Assembly: GCA_019347895.1 (NCBI GenBank)
Contig: JAHWKM010000005.1
Location: 1-60,485, forward strand
Length of the DNA stretch: 60,485 nt
Source: Candidatus Parcubacteria bacterium
GTDB taxonomy: Bacteria > Patescibacteriota > Saccharimonadia > Saccharimonadales > 2-12-FULL-41-12
Direction of reading: 5' to 3'
Translations under genes and position numbers: made by a program
Shown here: piece by piece, positions 1-9,364 of the stretch
Layout of the letters: each line of letters begins with the position of its first letter
Numbering within the stretch: position 1 is the stretch's first letter
The notes under the pieces: model-generated
Databases searched by the model: none
What the model saw: the letters and a program-made list of their open reading frames with translations, nothing else
What the model was told of the DNA's origin: nothing

Positions 1-747
1 ACCGGACGGCCCATGCTCACTAGACCATAATCGGTCCCTGTCGTCCCAGGCCAAACCTTGGGGATTTCTATGACCGTAACTGTAAACTGCGTTATTAAAA
101 GGATTGTCGCCGGGAATACTGCCGTCTGCATTTATGCGTAAAATTTTTCCTGATAGTACGCTGGTGTCTTGAGCGCTTTGCTCGTCGCCTGCGTCGCCGG
201 TTGTAATATAAAGCTTGTCATCCGGACCAAATGCTATAAACCCGCCGTCATGAAACCTGGCCCCGGGAATTTGGTCGATAATGATCGTTTTTTCAGACAA
301 ACCTCCGTTTTTATATATGTAACTTTCCACCCGGTTTATCAAACCGGCGTCAGTTCTGGTTGTTAAATAAAGATAAATTTTATTATTCTCAGCGAAATCC
401 GGATGCAGTGCCAAGCCCAATAGCCCGCCTTCCCCGCTGTGTTCTACTCCGGAAATTTCAATTGATTGTCGGTCGCTGCCTACTCTTTTTAGCTTGCCTG
501 CCCTTTCCGTCACTAATAAATCTCCCCCGGGCAGCTCAGCAATAGCCCACGGAATATTCAAATCAACAGCCGCAATTTTAATGTTCGCTTCATCCCGCTG
601 GCCTGATTGTGTACCCGCCGGCAAATTAGAATCGGTCGGCTTGAATATATATCTTTCGAGTTGCCCTGATAGAATAATCCATCCCCCAAATATCAAAATC
701 CCGGCCATCACAATTAACAAAAAACGCTTTTTTGACACCTTATCCAT
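1..747 (-). CDS. PQQ-dependent sugar dehydrogenase family protein (C-terminus cut by window edge)
   Basis: Minus-strand translation from ATG at 747: MDKVSKKRFLLIVMAGILIFGGW...DLNIPWAIAELPGGDLLVTERAG...GEGGLLGLALHPDF...HDGGFIAFGPDDKLYITTGDAG...YGHRNPQGLAWD; open to window start. Confidence 0.85.
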   Translation of the reverse strand, partial: MDKVSKKRFLLIVMAGILIFGGWIILSGQLERYIFKPTDSNLPAGTQSGQRDEANIKIAAVDLNIPWAIAELPGGDLLVTERAGKLKRVGSDRQSIEISGVEHSGEGGLLGLALHPDFAENNKIYLYLTTRTDAGLINRVESYIYKNGGLSEKTIIIDQIPGARFHDGGFIAFGPDDKLYITTGDAGDEQSAQDTSVLSGKILRINADGSIPGDNPFNNAVYSYGHRNPQGLAWDDRDRLWSSEHGPSG

Positions 748-786
748 CGTTTTATCATATCACTTTAATAGGGTTACAATTGTTGT

Positions 787-1314
787 ATGCAGCCGCGATA
801 TTTTATTGGCATTGCCCTGCCTGATGAGCTAAGCAGCCGAATTAGCAAGATTCAAAACGATCTATTTCAGCCAGGCAAAGTTATGCAGCCGCTCGTCCCG
901 CACATTACGCTGCTGAATCCGAATATGTTAGAAAAACTGCCGCCAAAAGATTTCATACCCCAAGTCAGAAAAGTTACTAATAATATTTTGCCAGTTGAAA
1001 TAAGACTTAGCGAAATTTCAATGTTTAAAAAGCGGGTAATTTACATAAAAGCTGAAGGTAAAGCAGCCGTGTATCTATATGATGAGCTAGTAAAACTATT
1101 GCCAGATTCTGTTCGCACTAAATTTACACCCAATCGGAAATTTGAACCGCACATCACACTCGCCCAGGCCAAACCCAAGCAAAATTTAGATCCAAAGTTG
1201 ACTGAGCAAATCAAAACCAGGCTCAGCCCCCTTCTTCCCGTCCACTTCGAAGCCCAAAACCTATCCCGCTTCATTTGGCAAGGACCAAGAATCTATCAAG
1301 TTACAGAAGTCTAG
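787..1314 (+). CDS. 2'-5' RNA ligase / cyclic phosphodiesterase family protein
   Basis: Two HxT-type motifs (PHITLLNP, PHITLAQA), YFIGIALPDELSS start. Confidence 0.8.
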   Translation: MQPRYFIGIALPDELSSRISKIQNDLFQPGKVMQPLVPHITLLNPNMLEKLPPKDFIPQVRKVTNNILPVEIRLSEISMFKKRVIYIKAEGKAAVYLYDELVKLLPDSVRTKFTPNRKFEPHITLAQAKPKQNLDPKLTEQIKTRLSPLLPVHFEAQNLSRFIWQGPRIYQVTEV

Positions 1315-1315
1315 T

Positions 1316-1693
1316 CTAAAGACTTACGAAAAGCTGGCGTTCTCGGGGACCGTCGAGTTCGACTAGGATTATTCGCTGCCAGGTGCCGAGGACTAGCTTG
1401 CCGTCTTCCACCGGAACTGTCACTTGCGGACCTATTATTGAACTGGCCAAGTGAGCCGGTACGTGAGACGGATCATGCGGATGGCGGTAGTTTAGCTTCG
1501 GTATCATCTCCCAAACCGCATCCAGTAAATCCAGGTCTGTTCCCGGATCCAAATCTGCCGTAGTTATAGCGCAAGTGGTGTGGGCAACAAAAACCGAGCA
1601 AAGTTTAGTCTCTTTAGTAATATAGCCTTGAACCTGGTCTGTTATATCTATAACCTGCCTATTTCTATCTGTTTGAATTGTCAATCTTTTCAT
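1316..1693 (-). CDS. YjbQ/UPF0047 family protein
   Basis: CSVFVAHTTCAITTADLDPGTDLDLLDAVWEMIP...YRHPHDPSHVPAHLASSIIGPQVTVPVEDGKLVLGTWQRIILVELDGPRERQ; start chosen at MKRLTIQT. Confidence 0.85.
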   Translation of the reverse strand: MKRLTIQTDRNRQVIDITDQVQGYITKETKLCSVFVAHTTCAITTADLDPGTDLDLLDAVWEMIPKLNYRHPHDPSHVPAHLASSIIGPQVTVPVEDGKLVLGTWQRIILVELDGPRERQLFVSL

Positions 1694-1790
1694 AATTAAT
1701 ATTTTACCCCACCCCTTGCACCTTTGCACAAATTTGTTACACTGGCCCTATATTAACCATTAATGGTGGGAAACAAACAGGAGGAAAAAT

Positions 1791-2489
1791 ATGAATAATA
1801 ACAAAAATATTGCTGACCAGTTCAGCGAGTCAGTCAGTGAATTTTGGAACGCAATCGGCAGCTATCTGCCAAAAGTTTTTGGCGCGCTATTATTACTTGT
1901 CTTAGCGGTAATTGTAGCTAAGCTAGCTCAAACAGCCGTAGTAAAAGGCTTACAATTAGCGGGCGTGGACAAATTAGCCAAAAATAAGAATGTTTCTAAA
2001 GGCTTAAAAACAGCCGAAATTGATCTGGACTTTATTGCTATAACCGGCCGGATTATTTTCTGGGTAGTTATTATAATCTTTGCCCTGACAATCGCCGATG
2101 TGCTTGGGTTGAGCGCTATGAGCGAAGTTATTAGCGGCTTGCTTGGTTACCTGCCTAGCGTATTAGCCGCGGCTATTGTCTTAACTGTTACCGTAGCTGG
2201 TGCCAGATTGATTCGTGACGTGGTTTCAGCCGCGCTTAGAAGAATGCGTGTCGATTACGGCCACATTATCGGCAATATTACCTTCTACCTTATATTGGTT
2301 TTCGGTACGGTAATGGCTATCGACCAGCTAGGTTTTGATACTACAATCCTAACCGCTAACATAACGATAATCGTAACGGGCTTTGTGCTAGCATTAGCCT
2401 TAGCCTTCGGACTCGGCGGGCGCGATTTAGCCGGCCGCCTGCTAGAGGATGCCTACAGCAACGTCAAAAAAGCCAAGCACAAAAAATAG
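1791..2489 (+). CDS. Membrane protein with conserved TM-helix repeats (mechanosensitive-channel-like)
   Basis: SFWNAIGSYLPKVFGALLLLVLAVIVAKLAQ repeated TM organisation; preceded by AGGAGG-like RBS. Confidence 0.6.
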   Translation: MNNNKNIADQFSESVSEFWNAIGSYLPKVFGALLLLVLAVIVAKLAQTAVVKGLQLAGVDKLAKNKNVSKGLKTAEIDLDFIAITGRIIFWVVIIIFALTIADVLGLSAMSEVISGLLGYLPSVLAAAIVLTVTVAGARLIRDVVSAALRRMRVDYGHIIGNITFYLILVFGTVMAIDQLGFDTTILTANITIIVTGFVLALALAFGLGGRDLAGRLLEDAYSNVKKAKHKK

Positions 2490-2508
2490 CTGTATTTTCA
2501 GTTTTTTA

Positions 2509-2886
2509 TTAATCTTCGTTGCTAATCGCGAGCATATTACCCGAGGGGTCTTTAATCCAAACGACTATGAAATCACCCATTTTGTGAATATCGCCCTCTA
2601 TAGTAATTCCCGGTAATTCGGGATAGTGTCCGAAGCTCACGCCTTTTTCCTTTAAGGCAGAAGCAACTTCTTCCACGTTTGGTACCACGAAGGCAGCATA
2701 AGTAGCTTTATTAGTTCCGGCATACTGCGACGGATAAACAAATAATTTACTATTGCCGCTTCTATATGTAATTCCCCCTTCATTCCTTTTTACTTCCTCC
2801 AAACCTAGCGTCTGACCGTAGAATTTTTCGGCTTCCTCTAGGTTGTTAACGGCAATTGTTGCCGTAACATTCGCATCTTTTAACAT
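2509..2886 (-). CDS. VOC/glyoxalase family protein
   Basis: ATIAVNNLEEAEKFYGQTLGLEEV...VVWIKDPSGNMLAISN. Confidence 0.85.
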   Translation of the reverse strand: MLKDANVTATIAVNNLEEAEKFYGQTLGLEEVKRNEGGITYRSGNSKLFVYPSQYAGTNKATYAAFVVPNVEEVASALKEKGVSFGHYPELPGITIEGDIHKMGDFIVVWIKDPSGNMLAISNED

Positions 2887-2957
2887 ATCCCCTCCTTAAT
2901 TAATTTGTAATCTAATTAAAGACCAAAGGGGGCAAAATGCGCAGTAAATTTTTATGC

Positions 2958-3158
2958 TTAGGGTTCTTGGGGAACAATAATCCAAAGGATTACATACGGG
3001 ATAAAGCCGGGCAAACCGCCAGGCAACAGCAATATAACAAAAATTATCCTGGGGATAATAGGATCAACGTTGAAATAATGCCCTAAACCGCCGCAAACTC
3101 CGGCAATAACTTTGTCATCCCGCGATCGATACAGCCGTTTTGGTTCAGTTTCATTCAT
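2958..3158 (-). CDS. PspC domain protein
   Basis: RLYRSRDDKVIAGVCGGLGHYFNVDPIIPRIIFVILLL. Confidence 0.9.
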   Translation of the reverse strand: MNETEPKRLYRSRDDKVIAGVCGGLGHYFNVDPIIPRIIFVILLLPGGLPGFIPYVILWIIVPQEP

Positions 3159-3185
3159 AGTTATAGTGTAGCAAAAATTTCTACG

Positions 3186-4059
3186 CTAATTAATATTGAG
3201 CATAACTACGCCTACCACTACTAAGACCGCGCCTGCTCTCTTGGTGATTATTATTTTTTCCTTATCAAAAATTGCTGCCAAAAGCGAAGTTACCAAGACC
3301 GAGGCTGATGCGATAACAGCTGGGATTATAAGATTCCCGGATATTTCTGAACCAACAAAAAAACCTATGGCTCCCAAGGTAAGGGTAAGCCCGGAAGCAA
3401 TTCCTATCTTGTTTTTGCGTAAATTCCTTAGCGATTTTATAGTAGCTGATTTATTTTTAAGAAATGACAAGGTTAAAACATATATTGCCGCCGAAACGGC
3501 CGTAAGGCCAGTTATTGTTTCCCAAGGTAATTCATCAACTACCATATTTAAAAAGAAAATATCTACGCCTAAAAATATAGCCGCCAGTAATGCCATGACT
3601 ACTTCTTGGCTTAAATGATCTTTTATCTTACGGGTGTTTAACTTTTCTGTACCAAGCAATACTGCCCCAAAAACTATTATTAACATGCGGAGATTTTAGG
3701 TTGGAAAATGTAAGGCCCATAAATAAAAATGTTGCTAGAAGTACAAATAAGGGATAGGTATTTATCAAAGGAATGACGACTCCAGCCTGGCCAATCGAAA
3801 GAGCCTTAATAGATAAAATATAACCCGCGGTAAAAAACGCGGCCGCCAGCATGATTATCAAGATTTGGTTTAATCCCGGTATACTTTGTCCTGAAATTAA
3901 AAATATAATCGTCAATATAATTGCGGCCGGCAAGTGAATAGCCAAATTTACTTCCAAGCCGGCGTGTGTTTTGCTGTTTCTTGTGGCCAGCCAGTCGCTT
4001 ACACCCCAAAAAATAAGGGCGACTAAACCGCCAATTGTCGCCGCTAAAACTCCATTCAT
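3186..4059 (-). pseudogene. EamA/DMT-type transporter split by a frameshift (ORFs 3628..4059 and 3186..3686)
   Basis: Two consecutive ORFs in different frames form one 10-TM-like protein; break near 3680-3695. Confidence 0.6.
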
Positions 4060-4066
4060 TAACTAA

Positions 4067-4657
4067 TCATACATTATATTCAGACCGCCTAGATGCAATA
4101 ATAGTCCTGGCCGAGTGAACAAACACGAGCGCGAACCCCAGGCCGAATAATATTTCGCCAGTGTACAAATTATTGATCTCGGCAAAATAATAGCTCAGCC
4201 CGCTGATGATCAGACCGGCTATTAGCAGCAGGCTATAGATTACATTAGGCACGCTGCGAAGAACTTTTAACCCCCAATAAAGTCCTATCAGAGCCCCTGT
4301 AACAACAAGGGTTAACGAGATGTAGTGATGCGTCAATCTGTAAAATTCATTGACCTGATAAGGGTAAGTGCTGAAGGCAACCAGTATATATTCGACGCTT
4401 AGTATTTTACAAAACAAGCCCAGCTGCCCTAGCCGGAGTTCTTTAGCGCGTAATCGGCGAGCGGCCAGCCACAAAAATATTCCGGCTCCCATAAAAGAAA
4501 AGCTGTAAGGAACAAGTGTTACCAGCTGCGTACCGTAATGGCTGATTCCACCCTGATCATCGCGCAGAAAATACACCGGTTCAATAATGAAGCAGACAAG
4601 CATAAAAAATCCCAGATTAAGCTGGCTCAAGATGATAAATCCCCGTACCTTTTTCAC
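4067..4657 (-). CDS. Hypothetical multi-pass membrane protein
   Basis: 196-aa ORF with several hydrophobic helices. Confidence 0.5.
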   Translation of the reverse strand: MKKVRGFIILSQLNLGFFMLVCFIIEPVYFLRDDQGGISHYGTQLVTLVPYSFSFMGAGIFLWLAARRLRAKELRLGQLGLFCKILSVEYILVAFSTYPYQVNEFYRLTHHYISLTLVVTGALIGLYWGLKVLRSVPNVIYSLLLIAGLIISGLSYYFAEINNLYTGEILFGLGFALVFVHSARTIIASRRSEYNV

Positions 4658-4790
4658 GAGCCAAAGATAATTAAATTTTTCATATCAAGCGTACCTCATA
4701 TTAAAACTAATCATAGCATCAGGTATTTATAGGTCCGAAATAGAAATTTTTGCTGGCCTGGGTTTCCGCCGGTTGGTAAATAATATCCGG

Positions 4791-6095
4791 CTATTTTGAG
4801 AGTTTTGTGAGTAGATCATCGACTTTAACTCTTTCTTGTTTTGTCGTGTCTCTGTCCCGAATTGTTACATCATTGGCGTCTAAGCTCTCAAAATCTATTA
4901 CTACGCAATATGGGGTGCCTATTTCGTCTTGTCGACGATATCTTTTGCCGATGTTGCCGTTGTCGTCCCACATGACGTTGCCAAATTCTTTTTTCAGCAT
5001 GTCATAGACTTCTTTGGCTTTAGCGACCAACTCCGGTTTATTTTTTAGCAGCGGGCTGACTGCAACTTTAACCGGCGCTAAATTATGAGGCAGTTTTAGA
5101 TATGTGCGTTTTTCACCGTTTATTTCATCTTCTATGTAAGCTGAGGTTAAAACCGCCATAATCAAACGTTCTATGCCGAAGCTTGGTTCAATCACATGCG
5201 GCAAAAATGGTTCATTTCCGTCTTTTGGACGGTATTGCATGTTTTTTCCTGAAACTTTTTGATGGTTGGATAAATCATAATCAGTGCGGTAAGCAAGACC
5301 GAGCAATTCGTCTTTTTTGTGCGGAAAATCGAACTCAAAATCGATCGTGCGCTTAGAATAATGCGCCCTATCTTCTTCTGGTACTTCTAGCTCATGGACA
5401 GATTCCTCAGGTAAGCCTACTTTTCTTAAAAATGTTTTTATGCTTAAACGCCAATTTTCAAAAGCTTCTTCCCATTCATCCGGATGGATAAAATATTCAA
5501 TTTCCATTTGCTCAAACTCCCGCGAACGAAATACAAAATCACGCGGGCTTATCTCGTTTCTAAATGCTTTGCCAATTTGAGCGATACCAAACGGAATATC
5601 AGGATAAAAACTATCAACTACATTATTAAAATTGGTAAAAATCCCCTGTGCTGTTTCCGGTCGGAGAAAAGAATCTGGCGATTTTGCGTCTTCAACCGCA
5701 CCAAACTTAGTCTTGAGCATCATGTTAAACATGCGCGGTTCGCCAAAGGCATCTATTTGGCCACAGGTCGGGCATTTATTATCCTCCAAATGATCTGCCC
5801 GAAACTGCGAATGGCAATTAGTGCAAACTACTAAGGGATCTTTAAAACCTGCTAAGTGACCGCTGGCTTCAAAAACCTTTTCAGGCATAATTATTGCTGC
5901 GTCCACGCCATACATATCGGCTCGGTCTTCGACAAAGGTTTTCCACCACAGACTTGTGATATTACGCTTTAGCGCTACGCCCAAAGGACCGTAATCCCAC
6001 GTTCCGCTCAGACCGCCATAAATCTCAGAGCCTTGGTATATAAAACCCCGGCGTTTGCAAAGCGAAACAATATCTTCTAAAGAAATATCACTCAT
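4791..6095 (-). CDS. glyS: Glycyl-tRNA synthetase (dimeric type)
   Basis: SLCKRRGFIYQGSEIYGGLSGTWDYGPLGVALKRN...FRNEISPRDFVFRSREFEQMEIEYF...VIEPSFGIERL. Confidence 0.97.
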   Translation of the reverse strand: MSDISLEDIVSLCKRRGFIYQGSEIYGGLSGTWDYGPLGVALKRNITSLWWKTFVEDRADMYGVDAAIIMPEKVFEASGHLAGFKDPLVVCTNCHSQFRADHLEDNKCPTCGQIDAFGEPRMFNMMLKTKFGAVEDAKSPDSFLRPETAQGIFTNFNNVVDSFYPDIPFGIAQIGKAFRNEISPRDFVFRSREFEQMEIEYFIHPDEWEEAFENWRLSIKTFLRKVGLPEESVHELEVPEEDRAHYSKRTIDFEFDFPHKKDELLGLAYRTDYDLSNHQKVSGKNMQYRPKDGNEPFLPHVIEPSFGIERLIMAVLTSAYIEDEINGEKRTYLKLPHNLAPVKVAVSPLLKNKPELVAKAKEVYDMLKKEFGNVMWDDNGNIGKRYRRQDEIGTPYCVVIDFESLDANDVTIRDRDTTKQERVKVDDLLTKLSK

Positions 6096-6143
6096 TAAAC
6101 TAGATTATATTATAAATTAATATCTATTGGTATTACCGGTAAT

Positions 6144-6893
6144 CTAGATCGATCCTGAAACATGAGCAGTTACGAAATCAGGCTGAGGCTGCTGCGGTCC
6201 CCAAAAAGCCAGTGTCTTGTCTCTTACACTTCCAGTATTAACGATTTCATCAAACAATAATGCGTTTTCAGGACGCGGAAAATCATGTGCAAGAGGACTA
6301 ATATTTACACCTATATCAGCAGGTTCTATCATAAATCCGACTGGCAGATCAGGCTGCTCGAAACGCGTAGGTTTTAATATTCCCATACTATATCCTCTTT
6401 TTAAGCTATGAACAGCTAATGCGTCCAAGCCGATATATGGTGCATCGGCTACCATAAATAACTCAGGCCGATCATCGACTTCTAGTTTAGGTTGAATAGT
6501 GCGGTGAAAGTTTTTAATACTAGAACCAAAACCGCGTCTTGATACTTGGGCTAGTTTTACGCCCTTTACTGTTGGATCAGGCTGGTCTTCGAAGTAACTA
6601 AGAGCATCAGTAAAGTCATCGCTTGTAGCAAGGCTTAAGTCAAATCTATGTGATGCAACCCGGCGAAGCAGACGTTCCTGAATACTGTCATTTTCGTCAG
6701 TAGCCTTCATAATTAGATATAATCCCAAGTAACTAAATCTGGTCTCGTCGTTTAGTAAATTACGAATATGGCCACTATTTAGTCTTGCGCCATTATGGCC
6801 AAGAGCAAATCTAATACTTTCTGGCAATATCCTTTTGTCAGGATCATATTCACTTGAAGGTTGGGATCTTCTTCTAGTTAAGGGCGACATCAT
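6144..6893 (-). CDS. Hypothetical protein with a phosphoribosyltransferase-like motif
   Basis: NALLFDEIVNTGSVRDKTLAFWG resembles the PRPP-loop motif; rest unrecognised. Confidence 0.4.
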   Translation of the reverse strand: MMSPLTRRRSQPSSEYDPDKRILPESIRFALGHNGARLNSGHIRNLLNDETRFSYLGLYLIMKATDENDSIQERLLRRVASHRFDLSLATSDDFTDALSYFEDQPDPTVKGVKLAQVSRRGFGSSIKNFHRTIQPKLEVDDRPELFMVADAPYIGLDALAVHSLKRGYSMGILKPTRFEQPDLPVGFMIEPADIGVNISPLAHDFPRPENALLFDEIVNTGSVRDKTLAFWGPQQPQPDFVTAHVSGSI

Positions 6894-7102
6894 ACATAAA
6901 TCACAAATATAAGACTGAGAATCTTATCTAAGCTAAGTTTTTTATAAGTTTTTCTAAGTTTTCCTCTTCACTTACTGTTTAAATTGTAGCATCTAAACTT
7001 TTGATAGCATAGTTTCTGAAAAAAACCTTCCGGATTTTCTTCTGTAAAAAATTTATGTATTTTATAACAAATATTCAGTTAATGCAAGTTGAGAACCCGC
7101 TA

Positions 7103-7795
7103 CTATTTTAAATGTTCTTGGAGTAAAAAATTGGAAAGTCCTTCAACTTCTAAAGCATTTTTATTGGGAAGCTTATTGATTTTTACAAATAGTTTTTTGC
7201 TATTAAGGTAGCGGAGGATTTTTATATGATTTTGGTTGTATTTGCCTGATTCATGGACCGCAAAACACTGGTGGTCAAAATCAAAATTGTATTTTTTATT
7301 TGGGGGCAATGGCGCGCCGGTTGATAATGTTTTAAGATTTGGCTCTACGCCTATGAGATTTAGCAGCTTTAGTCCAAACCAAATTTTAATTTGCCCGAGC
7401 GGCAGATTTTTATCATTTAATGATGCTAGCACATTGCTGAGATACGGATAATATTCGCTTCCTTCCTCATCCACGGTAAGTTTATTGACATTTTTTAGGC
7501 AGTCATAGGCATACATTGCTCTGTCTATATCGCTTGTGATATTGCCGTAAAATTTATCCATCCGGCTGGAAGTAAGCATGTACAGATCTCCCCTGCCCTT
7601 TAATAGTATGAGATGATTCTCCGCGAATAATTCTATGCCGCCGGCCAGCTTGCTTTTGCCGGAACGAACGGATTTGGCAATAGCCTTTAGCTTGCCGTGC
7701 TCCTGGCTCAGGACAGTTATGATACGGTCTTTTTCACCGTAATCAATGCGCGCTAAAATTATAGCTTTGTCGGAAATGTTTTTGCTGGTCGGCAT
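7103..7795 (-). CDS. recO: DNA repair protein RecO
   Basis: DKAIILARIDYGEKDRIITVLSQEHGKLKAIAKSVRSGKSKLAGGIELF. Confidence 0.9.
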   Translation of the reverse strand: MPTSKNISDKAIILARIDYGEKDRIITVLSQEHGKLKAIAKSVRSGKSKLAGGIELFAENHLILLKGRGDLYMLTSSRMDKFYGNITSDIDRAMYAYDCLKNVNKLTVDEEGSEYYPYLSNVLASLNDKNLPLGQIKIWFGLKLLNLIGVEPNLKTLSTGAPLPPNKKYNFDFDHQCFAVHESGKYNQNHIKILRYLNSKKLFVKINKLPNKNALEVEGLSNFLLQEHLK

Positions 7796-7801
7796 AGTCT
7801 A

Positions 7802-8176
7802 TTATTCTAAAAGTTTCTCTGCGTTTTTTATAAGTTCATCAAGCGTTACAGATGATTTATACAAGTGTGCGGCCACGCCCATATCTTCTAAGATAGAGTC
7901 CGTAACGCCCAGATCCTCCTTGGGCATTTGGCTGTAAATAACAATAGGAATATTTAGCCATTCAGGATAGGAGCGGAATTCATGAATAAATTCCAGACCG
8001 TTATGCTTGGGCATAAGAAGCTCTAAAATAACCAAGCGCGGAGTACTTTTATCGGCTTGCTCAATGGCTGATTGTGAGGTGTGGGCTATAGCCGAGGACC
8101 TTTCCTGCCTTGCCAGAGCTTGGGCAATAACCAGCGCTAACTCCTTTGACGGTTCGATTATAAGCACGTCTGTCAT
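7802..8176 (-). CDS. Receiver-domain protein with Glu in place of the phospho-acceptor Asp (pseudo-receiver)
   Basis: TDVLIIEPSKELALVIAQAL...PRLVILELLMPKHNGLEFI...YKSS. Confidence 0.8.
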   Translation of the reverse strand: MTDVLIIEPSKELALVIAQALARQERSSAIAHTSQSAIEQADKSTPRLVILELLMPKHNGLEFIHEFRSYPEWLNIPIVIYSQMPKEDLGVTDSILEDMGVAAHLYKSSVTLDELIKNAEKLLE

Positions 8177-8937
8177 AAAAGATGCAATTGCTGGCTTTTT
8201 ATCAGCCGCAAGGCCAAGCCGCTGCTGCTGCCCCTTCTCGCGACATGCAAACCGTCGCCGGCAGCATTAGCAAAAAGATCGGCGATAGCCAAATGAACAC
8301 CGCTGCTTTTTGAATGCAAGGCTATAGCCAGATGCGAGTTGCCTTGAAGTTTGCGGGCCAGCGACATCTCGCTCCGGCTGACTTCAAGATTGGCCAGCAC
8401 GGATACGGTCACATTATTGCCCCGCTGCCTTCTGGCGCTAACCATGATCTGTCTGGTAGATTTTTCTTCTACTGATTCCAGGGCCATGTTCAATAAGCAC
8501 CAAAGTGCGGTTTTTAATCCTTTGGGGTTAGTTTCTACCGTCTGGTCATGAATGTCGGAAATCAAGTTAATTCGCTGGCTGGCGGCAACTGGCCGAAATT
8601 CCTCAAGAGCATCATATATAACCGATCCGATACCAATTGTCTCAAGCGGCAGTTTAACCTGCCCGTACTCTGACTGAGCTAGCAGCAAGTAGCTGTCAAT
8701 CAGTTTTAAAGTCTGTTCAGCGGTATTCTGGATTGACGCGAAAGACGCGTCAGAGGAATTCAGCGCTTCAAGTTCTGCCTGCCGGGCAATTAGAATTAAC
8801 GGGTTTTTTAATTCACGGGCCAATGCCCCGAGCAGCTGCGTATTACTTGGAAAATTTTGATTTTCGCCCACAGAATTCCCCCGCTTTTCTTTAATAATTG
8901 TATCACGCGCACTCATTACTATAGCAAGCTGTAGCAT
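8173..8937 (-). CDS. Histidine-kinase-like protein with degenerate H-box (pseudo-kinase)
   Basis: LLGALARELKNPLILIARQAEL (H->R); weak C-terminal ATPase-like region; 4-nt overlap with the receiver gene. Confidence 0.65.
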   Translation of the reverse strand: MLQLAIVMSARDTIIKEKRGNSVGENQNFPSNTQLLGALARELKNPLILIARQAELEALNSSDASFASIQNTAEQTLKLIDSYLLLAQSEYGQVKLPLETIGIGSVIYDALEEFRPVAASQRINLISDIHDQTVETNPKGLKTALWCLLNMALESVEEKSTRQIMVSARRQRGNNVTVSVLANLEVSRSEMSLARKLQGNSHLAIALHSKSSGVHLAIADLFANAAGDGLHVARRGSSSGLALRLIKSQQLHLL

Positions 8938-8984
8938 TTAAGTTTCTTTAAAAGTCTGCCTATCCTTGGAGGAACCAAGACATT

Positions 8985-9364
8985 TCGGCAGTACTTCGTA
9001 CCTTCCCCGACCCACTTTCTTGTGTTGACAAGAAAGTGGGCAAAGAAACGCTCGTCAGGTGATAAAACGCGACTGAAGCGAGATACCAGAATCATGGAAT
9101 TCTAATTATTGGGTTTGGGCATTGAGAGCCGTCCTGATTGGTGAGTGTCAAAAACACAATTACTAGCGAGGCAGTGTTAAGCCAATTTCTCTTTGGAAAT
9201 AATGCAAAATTGGTGAGTTTGCCGAGCATTGTGTCTTTTGACAATGAGCCAGTCAAGATGGTTCGACGCCCAAGAGCTTTTGCATTCTTTTGTCGGCACA
9301 AAAGAATGGACTTGGTTCTTGGTCGCAAGAACATGGCTTGGTTCTTCACTAGAAGAACATGGTT
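8985..9364 (+). repeat. Composite multi-hairpin intergenic element A
   Basis: Core GTTTGGGCATTGAGAGCCGTCCTGATTGG...CCAGTCAAGATGGTTC plus terminal stem-loops (9011-9040 13-bp stem; ATTCTTTTGT/ACAAAAGAAT; TTCTTG/CAAGAA; TTCTTC/GAAGAA). Confidence 0.75.
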
